64,000 bases of DNA from G958296245 sp965262055. GTDB lineage: Bacteria; Chloroflexota; Dehalococcoidia; Lucifugimonadales; G958296245. The notes below the pieces were generated by a model that was given only the letters and a program-made list of their open reading frames with translations, made no database searches and was not told where the DNA came from. The position numbers and the translations under genes are program-made. Positions 52,111-58,691 of the stretch are shown here, in pieces (position 1 is the first letter of the stretch; every line of letters begins with the position of its first letter). The stretch covers positions 554,432 through 618,431 of the forward strand of contig CBDHEI010000001.1 of NCBI GenBank assembly GCA_965262055.1, written 5' to 3'.

Positions 52111-52130
52111 TCCTCTTGTCTCCCTTGTAG

Positions 52131-52150
52131 TATAATGTCTTACTATACAC
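52131..52150 (-). promoter_or_regulatory. Shared operator-promoter sequence (copy 2)
   Basis: On the minus strand it reads GTGTATAGTAAGACATTATA, 19 of 20 identical to 48480-48499, and ends 21 bases before the RHH start. Followed by CTAC, it forms a GTATA...TATAC inverted repeat. Confidence 0.6.
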
Positions 52151-52561
52151 TATCATGATGCCGGCATTCAACCCCTCCGGTACAGAGTCGCCGCGGGGTT
52201 CTGGCGCTGCAACAATTGTCACGTTTCGACCTGTTGGGGGCTGACACCGTAAGTAGTGGAATGCCCTTTTGTCCCCCTATAGGAAGTAGTCGGCACGGGC
52301 TGGGGCCGGTGATGGAACATGCTCCAGTTGCCGTCATGGGCCTGGTCGTGAAGGTCGTTAGTGAGGCGGATGTAGCTACGAGCCAAAGCTGAGAGGTGAG
52401 AGTAATGTGCTGTGGATGGGGCCGCCCCTGACGCATCCAATCTGCACCACTTTGTAATCGGGAGGGCCTAAGATGCAAGTGCGGGTGCAAGCGGGCGGAC
52501 AATGGTCCCAGCAGCCATGCTGGGACACCCCCTACAGGAAGTGGTCGAAACGGCCTAGTGG
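52151..52561. other. 411-base spacer with two CCCCCTAYAGGAAGTRGTCG sites
   Basis: No gene. Two 20 bp sites lie at 52273-52292 and 52528-52547 in direct orientation. TGACACCGT also occurs twice (52252 and 52569), and GTTTCGACC/GGTCGAAAC is inverted (52233 and 52543). The density of paired repeats suggests a control or replication region belonging to the replication-relaxation gene on the right. Confidence 0.45.
52273..52547 (+). repeat. Two direct copies of CCCCCTAYAGGAAGTRGTCG
   Basis: CCCCCTATAGGAAGTAGTCG (52273-52292) and CCCCCTACAGGAAGTGGTCG (52528-52547) agree at 18 of 20 positions. Relative to the leftward gene at 52562 they read TCCTRTAGGGGG downstream of its stop, the same relative orientation as the site at the end of the gene at 39431. 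Confidence 0.7.
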
Positions 52562-54577
52562 TCATTCTGACACCGTGTCCAGGGCGGATAGCGGCCTCCT
52601 GTCGAGGGAGTGCGGGGGCGGAAGAATCCACGAGTCGCCCAGGATGCCCCGCTCCGCAAGCGTCTCTGCGTTGGAGGTGATGATGGGCGTCCCCTCCACC
52701 GTGTCGGCGACGTCGAGGAAGGCGTTTTCGTTGCCGGGGGACTCGAAGACGAAGAGCACCCGGGGCAGACGCCCCTCGTGGTCACGCTCAGCCCATCCGC
52801 TCAGGAAGTACCGATGGTAGGACTTCAGGCGGGAGCGGGCACGCTTCGGCGTCGTGGCCCTCCGCTCGAACTCCAGCAGGTACGGACGCCACCGACCTTT
52901 GTGCTCCAGGGTGAAAGAGGTGTCGGGGTGTATGACATAGGTGATCCAGTCGTAGCGATAGCCGATGCTGGAGCGGGACGTGGGCAGCAGGTCGAATAGA
53001 TCATGGTCCGGGGAGCGGGTGACCTCGGCGGACAGGACGGCTGCGAAGTCGATGACGCCGGCCTGGTGACGCATCTGTGAGGCGAGGGCACGCACGGCGG
53101 TCCCGGCGTAGATGTCGGCGTTCAAGTACAGAGGCTCGGCGCTCCAGCGTTCGAGGGTGAGCCCCACGGCGGCTCGGTCCCTGCGGGCCAGGTACGTCAG
53201 CCCCTCGTCGGTGAGCATGTGCAGGGGCTCGTCGGTCCGCACGAGGCCGTGCTGGGCCAGGGAACGGAGCACCTGGTTGACCCGGCGCAGGGTGACGCCG
53301 CCCATCAGTCCCGCAAGCTGCTCACGGGTGCACAGAGGCCAGGCAGCCAGCAGGTCGAGGACGTCTTTCTCGGCGCGGGTCAACTGCACCGGGAGGGCCG
53401 GTGTGAGTTGTTCAGCAGGATCCGGCATGGCGGCCTGCACGCCGGAAGGATAGAGGGCACCGGGCTTCGGCTTCGGGTTCTTGCCCAGAAAGGAATAGGA
53501 CGTGCCCAAGAGACGCTCCGCCAGGGCCAGTATGCCTGCCAGGGATGCGTCGGCGTCGATGCGCACGGCCTCGCCCACGCCGCTCCCGCACTGCTGCCAG
53601 ACGACTCCCGTGTGGTCTCCGGCCAGAAACTCCCCCTCCGTCGTCACGAAGGTCCTGCGGTGCTCCGACGGGTCGCCCAGGGAGCGGATGGCACGGCGGG
53701 TGGCCTGATCTGCGTGGGTCAGCACCAGGGTGACGAAGGGCGTCTCGCTGCTGTCTAGCCGCTCGATGCTCCGTAGGCGGTAGCGGAGCCTGGACGTGGG
53801 CAGCGCCGGTCCCTGGCGAATCAGGCCGATGGAGCGGCCACCGGAGAGGGTGACGAGCATGTCATAGGGGCCGTTGCGGTAGTGGTCCACTCGCACCGGG
53901 TCGTCGTGCGGGTCGGCGTCGGCGATCATGGCGGCGACTCGGTGCAGCACGGCCATGGCGTCCAGACGCTCGGCCAGCAGCCGGAACCACTGCTTCGACA
54001 CCGGGTAGGCCCGCAGCATGTGCTCCCGGCCCTTGGTGGCTGCACCCGCCGCGGTGACGCCCTTCTCCGTCGGGAAGTACCGGCGCTGTGGGCGAGAACC
54101 CAGCACGCTCAGATGGTGTGCCACGGAGTCCACGAGGCCCCGCTCGGTCAGTTTCGTCAGCCGGTCGCGGAGCGTGGAAGCAGGGATGCGCCCGAAGCGG
54201 GACAGCTCGTCCACGGTGGCCAGGGGCGTGGCGCACAGCAGCAGGAGCGCCTCTTCGAGACCCTGGCGTAGGGAACGCAACGCAGGGTCCGGTCGTAGGC
54301 CCTCCAGGTCGATGATCAGCTCGAACGTGGCCGCCTCAATCTCCCGCACGCTCCCGCCGACGGAGGTCAGGACGGCTGAGGGCAGGGCGCGCCCCATGTG
54401 GCCGCGTTCGAGGAATCGCCACAGGGTGTGGCGGGACACGCCGAGGTATTCGGCGGCCTTGCGCCGTCCGTGCAGCGACGCGTAGGCGCGCACGTAGCCC
54501 CGGACCGCTCTCTCAAGGCGCGGTCCGGTCTGCGTCGTGCCGTTCAACGTTCGTGTTCTTGGCTCCGCGACGATCAA
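52562..54577 (-). CDS. Replication-relaxation family protein (paralogue 2)
   Basis: A TTG start with GGAGCAG ahead gives 671 residues. The first ~60 residues add a DNA-binding segment (YASLHGRRKAAEYLGVSRHT then LWRFLERGHMG), which looks like the HTH of the proteins at 5587 and 41738. After that come two winged-HTH parts (ATVDELSRFGRIPASTLRDR and TREQLAGLMGGVTLRRVNQV), MLRAYPVSKQWFRLLAERLD, and a C-terminal region with DWITYVIHPDTSFTLEHKGR then RPYLLEFERRAT, a likely PD-(D/E)xK-like fold. It corresponds to the protein at 39431 with this HTH added in front. Likely role: element replication initiation or DNA processing. Confidence 0.6.
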   Translation of the reverse strand: MIVAEPRTRTLNGTTQTGPRLERAVRGYVRAYASLHGRRKAAEYLGVSRHTLWRFLERGHMGRALPSAVLTSVGGSVREIEAATFELIIDLEGLRPDPALRSLRQGLEEALLLLCATPLATVDELSRFGRIPASTLRDRLTKLTERGLVDSVAHHLSVLGSRPQRRYFPTEKGVTAAGAATKGREHMLRAYPVSKQWFRLLAERLDAMAVLHRVAAMIADADPHDDPVRVDHYRNGPYDMLVTLSGGRSIGLIRQGPALPTSRLRYRLRSIERLDSSETPFVTLVLTHADQATRRAIRSLGDPSEHRRTFVTTEGEFLAGDHTGVVWQQCGSGVGEAVRIDADASLAGILALAERLLGTSYSFLGKNPKPKPGALYPSGVQAAMPDPAEQLTPALPVQLTRAEKDVLDLLAAWPLCTREQLAGLMGGVTLRRVNQVLRSLAQHGLVRTDEPLHMLTDEGLTYLARRDRAAVGLTLERWSAEPLYLNADIYAGTAVRALASQMRHQAGVIDFAAVLSAEVTRSPDHDLFDLLPTSRSSIGYRYDWITYVIHPDTSFTLEHKGRWRPYLLEFERRATTPKRARSRLKSYHRYFLSGWAERDHEGRLPRVLFVFESPGNENAFLDVADTVEGTPIITSNAETLAERGILGDSWILPPPHSLDRRPLSALDTVSE

Positions 54578-54862
54578 TCAACTGCTCCATTCGGCAATGG
54601 CCCAACATCTCATTGTGAACGGGAAATTCGTCCAAGGAAAGGCCCTGCAAGCCCTTGTTTTGGGTGCGGTTTTGTGGTGCGGGCCGAGGCGTTTGGGGGG
54701 AGTTGGATAGATTACAGCTCGACAACGGTAGGCCCATCAGCGAGATGCGCCGCAGGTCTATTCGGCACACAGACGCGGCGTGCTGCCCGATGCAAGAGGA
54801 GCAGCCAGTGGCAGGACCGCAGCATGAGCGCCGCTACTCTCCGACGTGTATGCAGGTCGCTA
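54578..54862. other. 285-base spacer between replication gene and CBASS operon
   Basis: Nothing recognised. It separates the minus-strand CBASS operon end from the start of the replication-relaxation gene and may hold the promoter of the latter. Confidence 0.3.
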
Positions 54863-55504
54863 CTACCGACGCTGGCGCCCGAGTGCGCTCTTCAATGCCT
54901 CCACATCGTCGAGATGGCATCTCTTGAACTTGCGGCCGCTGCCACAAGGACAAAGTTCATTTCTGCCAGGATCTCTACTAGCCATGTCGAGCATTTCGCT
55001 GATGAATTGCCGGCCCCCGTCATCGCCGTGAGGGTACTCTCCCCAAAGGTCTCTTCTGGCAGCAAGCAGTCCATTTCTATCCACGTAGGACAAACGATAC
55101 AAGAACGGGATTACAAGTTCGTCTGTGAACCGCTCAACTGTTAGGAACCGTTCGGGAGAGAACCTGATTCCCAGACAACATGACCCGTCTGGATAGAAAT
55201 GCAGGTCAATAACATCGACGTTGTGCTTTATCGAGATGGCCTGATGGCGGCCGCCAACTTCATAAGCCCTTGGCCAACCGTTCCTATCAATGGAGTTCAG
55301 ATCGATACGCAGGGAGTATGAGTCGCAAAGGAATGACGCCAATTGTCTATGTGCCTCGTCGTTCCCGATCCGCACCTGGTCTGTCCCACTGTCGTAGGCT
55401 GCGCAGAACGCGATCTCGCCAGCCATCTCGTTGGCATTCGCATCGTACAGCAGGCCTGGAAAGCATCGGGTGAGCCACTCCAAGTCGGAAGTAGTCGGTT
55501 TCAT
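54863..55504 (-). CDS. E2-like protein with C-terminal SEC-C zinc motif (CBASS)
   Basis: This 213-residue protein has a beta-rich core with LHFYPDGSCCLGIRFSPERF then LTVERFTDELVIPFLYRLSY. This matches prokaryotic E2-like (ubiquitin-conjugating fold) proteins of short type II CBASS, where the catalytic Cys follows PDGxx; here it would be Cys110 (or Cys109). The last 35 residues are a SEC-C motif (PGRNELCPCGSGRKFKRCH, ligands C185, C187, C196, H197). Its ATG overlaps the CD-NTase stop by 4 bases. In such systems the E2 joins the CD-NTase to a target to prime signalling. The SEC-C fusion is unusual and may bind the target. The E2 call is by motif and context. Confidence 0.6.
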   Translation of the reverse strand: MKPTTSDLEWLTRCFPGLLYDANANEMAGEIAFCAAYDSGTDQVRIGNDEAHRQLASFLCDSYSLRIDLNSIDRNGWPRAYEVGGRHQAISIKHNVDVIDLHFYPDGSCCLGIRFSPERFLTVERFTDELVIPFLYRLSYVDRNGLLAARRDLWGEYPHGDDGGRQFISEMLDMASRDPGRNELCPCGSGRKFKRCHLDDVEALKSALGRQRR

Positions 55505-56535
55505 CTAGCGTAAGGCTTCCTTGGAGTGACTACCCTGGAAATGCCTACAACTGGGGCGGCAATTCCACTAGGGTTGTTCCTTGGTCCACTTGGCGGATTG
55601 CTTCGTCCGTCCCCACCATTGCCTCCTCCACTGCTACTACCACCAGAGCCCTTGCCGAAGTTCTCCCCGAACAGCTCTTGCCAGATCTTGACGGCATCTT
55701 CGCTTGAGAATTCCTCTTTGGCCTTCTTTGCGATACGCGCATGGGAATCGACTCTGTTCCTGAAATTCGCGTACTTGGTCTGGTCCCAGTGTCGATTGAA
55801 AGTTTCCGTTGGCAGCACCGGATTCCTGATCTCAGGCATGTAGGGGTGTTGCTGGAGGTAATCGTCCATTCTCGTTAGGACGGTAGTCAATGTGTCGGCC
55901 ACAGTGCTTACCCCTTCGGTACCCTCATCCGAGGGGGTAATGGTGTTGCCAGCTAATGTGGTCAGCAAGATAGACTTAGCGGTGTAGTTGTTCTTGTGGT
56001 CCCGCAGGTACTTGAGCAACCTGACGACTCGTTTCAGATTGCCGCCGGTTATCCGATTCTGCTCGTTGAAGCAGTCCCGGTAGCCAATGCCGTCAGTCTC
56101 CTCGAATTTGTTGTCAATCCGGTTGCAGACGTAGTGCCTACCGCTACTAGTCACACGAGGAACTACGTCAAGGTGGAAGTCTCCAGCATAGTCGATGGTG
56201 ACGCATCGAGTCTTGAGCCTGAGCTTGTCGGCGTAGTTGTCATTCCCTTTCAGAGTACGGTGGACCTCATTGATGTAGTCTTTTGCCTGCCACTTGGAAT
56301 TGGGGTTCATCACTATCTGGATGTCTGCATCGTACTCGTCATTGTCATCGACGGGTTTGATGAGAGTACCTAGCGCATATGAACCCTGCCGCTCCATCTT
56401 CTGATAGCCGGTCAGGTGGTCCTTGAGGTAGGCGTCTACAGCTCGCACGCTCGTATTGATCCGGTCGAGCCGACTTTGGTTCAGGTTGACTTCATCTCTG
56501 AGAAAGTCCTGGAAGTCCTTATTGTTCTTGGCCAT
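55501..56535 (-). CDS. CD-NTase (cGAS/DncV-like nucleotidyltransferase) of a CBASS operon
   Basis: The ATG after GGAGAAAATTGAG gives 344 residues. The nucleotidyltransferase core is clear: GSYALGTLIKPVDDNDEYDA with the GS motif (51-52), metal-binding Asp69 and Asp71 (YDADIQIVM), and Asp123 in FHLDVVPRV. A helical second domain follows. The C-terminus is flexible, Gly/Ser/Asn/Pro-rich, and ends RVVTPRKPYAR; such tails are where E2-like proteins join CD-NTases to targets. On phage infection it would make a cyclic nucleotide to activate the CapV-like effector. 58 bases follow the capV stop before its start. Confidence 0.8.
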   Translation of the reverse strand: MAKNNKDFQDFLRDEVNLNQSRLDRINTSVRAVDAYLKDHLTGYQKMERQGSYALGTLIKPVDDNDEYDADIQIVMNPNSKWQAKDYINEVHRTLKGNDNYADKLRLKTRCVTIDYAGDFHLDVVPRVTSSGRHYVCNRIDNKFEETDGIGYRDCFNEQNRITGGNLKRVVRLLKYLRDHKNNYTAKSILLTTLAGNTITPSDEGTEGVSTVADTLTTVLTRMDDYLQQHPYMPEIRNPVLPTETFNRHWDQTKYANFRNRVDSHARIAKKAKEEFSSEDAVKIWQELFGENFGKGSGGSSSGGGNGGDGRSNPPSGPRNNPSGIAAPVVGISRVVTPRKPYAR

Positions 56536-56593
56536 CTCAATTTTCTCCTTCAGTTCTGTTTTCTTGGAAGCTGCTAGATCGGTCGACGTCTCG

Positions 56594-57508
56594 TTACTGC
56601 GGTATCTTGAGGTTCTTCGTAATCGCCTCACTCTGTTGAGTGAAGTCCCTGATAGCCAGGGCCTTCAGGCTGTCCAGATGTTTGATGTCATCCAAACCCC
56701 AGGGCTCGATTTCAGGGTCAAGTCGGAGATACCTGTCCGCGAGCAACAGCTTTGCCATGTTCGCCGAGGCGTCGGATTGTAGCCGGAGGACGTAAGAGAC
56801 CAACTTTTGACGCCCCCAGCCCGTGAGCAACCCCCAAAGCCTGCGCTCGGTATACAGATTCACGGAATGGCCAGTGCCAATGGACAGGATGCGCACTTGG
56901 CTAGCTGACCGCCCAAACTTAGAAACAGCCTCCGTCAGAGCAATGATGGATGGGTTGTTCGCCCACAACCCGCCGTCCGCCAGAAGGAAGTCGCCGACCG
57001 GCATGGGATCGAAGTAGGTGGGAGCAACACATGATGCAAGGATTGCCTGGCTCAGAGCGACATTCGCATCTCTGACGTATGGTTCTCCGAGGTCTCTGAG
57101 GTACCTCGACTTAAACACGTGGACACCGCCCGTGGAGATGTTGGAGCTTGTTATCATAAGAGGCGTCGAGATTTCTCCCAGAGTCATGTCAGGCAGGTAA
57201 GCTCTCACGATCTGTCCGAGAGGGTGACTTGGATATTTGCTTCGGACATGAAGCCAACTAAACCACCTTCTCCGAAAGATGCGTGATGACTCCGTTCTGA
57301 AGAGCTCGACAATCTTGGCCATCGGAATGCCCGCCGCGACGGCTCCGGCCACTATGGAGCCAGTGCTGGTACCGGCGATGAGGTCGAACTGCTCCTTTAT
57401 CGGTACACCGTTCACCTGTTCGATGCTGGCAAGGATCTGGGCCGAGTAGATTCCCCTTGTCCCACCACCATCTAGAGCCAGTATGTGGAATGCGCTATCT
57501 TGTGCCAT
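56594..57508 (-). CDS. CapV-like patatin phospholipase, CBASS effector
   Basis: The ATG at 57508 is used because a good promoter occupies 57540-57568; it gives 304 residues. Patatin motifs are complete: DGGGTRGIYS oxyanion loop (13-22), GTSTGS with nucleophile Ser48, and ADGGLWANNP with catalytic Asp178. CapV proteins bind the cyclic nucleotide made by the CD-NTase and degrade membrane lipids, killing the infected cell. The gene is followed by the CD-NTase gene after 58 bases. Confidence 0.8.
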   Translation of the reverse strand: MAQDSAFHILALDGGGTRGIYSAQILASIEQVNGVPIKEQFDLIAGTSTGSIVAGAVAAGIPMAKIVELFRTESSRIFRRRWFSWLHVRSKYPSHPLGQIVRAYLPDMTLGEISTPLMITSSNISTGGVHVFKSRYLRDLGEPYVRDANVALSQAILASCVAPTYFDPMPVGDFLLADGGLWANNPSIIALTEAVSKFGRSASQVRILSIGTGHSVNLYTERRLWGLLTGWGRQKLVSYVLRLQSDASANMAKLLLADRYLRLDPEIEPWGLDDIKHLDSLKALAIRDFTQQSEAITKNLKIPQ

Positions 57509-57539
57509 AGGAGTCTGCCTTCTGTCCTCCGTGCCACCC

Positions 57540-57568
57540 ATCCTAATGGAGTCTGCGTTGAATGTCAA
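57540..57568 (-). promoter_or_regulatory. Sigma-70-type promoter of the CapV-CD-NTase-E2 genes
   Basis: TTGACA (57568-57563), a 17-base spacer, and TAGGAT (57545-57540) precede the capV ATG at 57508 by about 31 bases. This gives the effector, CD-NTase and E2-like genes a promoter separate from the upstream CapH/CapP-like pair. Confidence 0.65.
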
Positions 57569-57597
57569 CTCAAGTCGATGGCAATAACAGATGGGTA

Positions 57598-58242
57598 CTA
57601 CCTTAAGTGCATCTGGCCTTCATATTCCTGTCGTGATGGGTAGAGATCCCCTTCCTCCGTCACGTACACGAGGCCCAGTCTTTCGAGCCTGATCTTCAGG
57701 GCCGATATGGTCACTTGGAAGAGGTCACGGAGTTTGTAGAGGGTTGGCCAACTCTGCGGGTCAACATCTCTGGCGGCCTCCAGCAGTATGGGTGAAGGCA
57801 TCAACAGAAACCCCATGAACCGGTGAGCTTGGAGTTCACGCGGGTCCTGGCCAGGTCCGGAGCCTCGGTAGAGGCACTTCATGTAGGGCTCGAAGCCGGG
57901 TAAGGGCGACTGTGCTAAGAGGGCATGATCAACGTGGGCCTCCCAATGCCCCGCCTCGTGAGCAAGGATGGTGTGGTAGAGGCCCGGTGTCTCAGTTATG
58001 AGTGTACGCCTTGATTCATTGAAGACCACCGTCTTCAAGCTGGAATCCAACTCGGCGAGAATGGACTGGCCAGGCCGTTCGGAGACCTTGTCCCACAGGA
58101 TGTTGAGGTCCAGCACATCCTCCAGTATGCGCTCCACCGGGACCGGAGGACGGGACACCGCTTCATACAGAGACTCGTATCGGCCCAGCAGGCGGCTCGC
58201 CATGCCCTCAAGCTGGGCATCTGACAGAAACTTAGTGGTCAT
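57598..58242 (-). CDS. CapP-like ImmA/IrrE metallopeptidase
   Basis: The ATG overlaps the CapH-like stop by 4 bases (ATGA) and gives 214 residues. The zinc motif is HTILAHEAGHWEAHVDHALL, with His95, Glu96 and His99 in HEAGH, and ELQAHRFMGFLLMPSPILLE holds the third ligand region. Lau and colleagues described CapP as a peptidase, activated by single-stranded DNA, that cleaves the CapH repressor of CBASS operons. The size, motif and position fit that role. The CapV gene follows 90 bases after its stop. Confidence 0.7.
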   Translation of the reverse strand: MTTKFLSDAQLEGMASRLLGRYESLYEAVSRPPVPVERILEDVLDLNILWDKVSERPGQSILAELDSSLKTVVFNESRRTLITETPGLYHTILAHEAGHWEAHVDHALLAQSPLPGFEPYMKCLYRGSGPGQDPRELQAHRFMGFLLMPSPILLEAARDVDPQSWPTLYKLRDLFQVTISALKIRLERLGLVYVTEEGDLYPSRQEYEGQMHLR

Positions 58243-58601
58243 CGCTGGTCTGACCGCCGTTCCCGTATCAGCCTCCGCCACTCGGCGGGTGACTGCACGT
58301 CATCGCCGAGAGACCTCAGATACTGGACGGCGCCGGGATTTCGGGAGAGCGTATCCGCCAAGTCTGAGGGAATCTTCCCAGCCAGGGTTATCAGTTCGTC
58401 GGCCAATTCAGTCTCGTTTCGGCTCAGTTCACCAGCCAACTCTCGAGCGATCCCCTTCAGAACCACTTCGCTGGGAGGCTCGACACGTCCATTCTCTATC
58501 TTGCTCAGGTAGGTGAAGTCGACTCCAATTTTCTCCGCCAAGTCGCGTTGGCTCAGTTGGGCTTGCTTTCGCAATGAACGTAAACGCTCTGGGAAATCCA
58601 T
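58239..58601 (-). CDS. CapH-like XRE-type repressor
   Basis: This 120-residue protein has an XRE HTH at about 5-60 (FPERLRSLRKQAQLSQRDLA then EKIGVDFTYLSKIENGRVEP) and a helical C-terminal half with Leu-rich segments that could dimerise. It is coupled to the CapP-like gene. Known CapH proteins repress CBASS genes and are removed by CapP. A perfect palindrome (58635-58647) in the divergent region is a candidate operator. Confidence 0.7.
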   Translation of the reverse strand: MDFPERLRSLRKQAQLSQRDLAEKIGVDFTYLSKIENGRVEPPSEVVLKGIARELAGELSRNETELADELITLAGKIPSDLADTLSRNPGAVQYLRSLGDDVQSPAEWRRLIRERRSDQR

Positions 58602-58691
58602 GCTGTACCCCTCCTATAGGGTAGCTGATATTGAGTTGATTATCAACAGCAATTGCGAGTATGATGGGAAGAGTCTTAGAATCCCGGGACA
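58602..58691. promoter_or_regulatory. Divergent promoter region with operator GTTGATTATCAAC
   Basis: Between the CapH-like gene and the Eco57I-type methylase gene lies a perfect 6 bp inverted repeat around one base (58635-58647). TTG and CAA extend it on both sides with one offset (TTGAGTTGATTATCAACAGC at 58631-58650). It is a likely site for the XRE repressor. Since it is shared, it could also affect the methylase on the other side. Confidence 0.6.
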
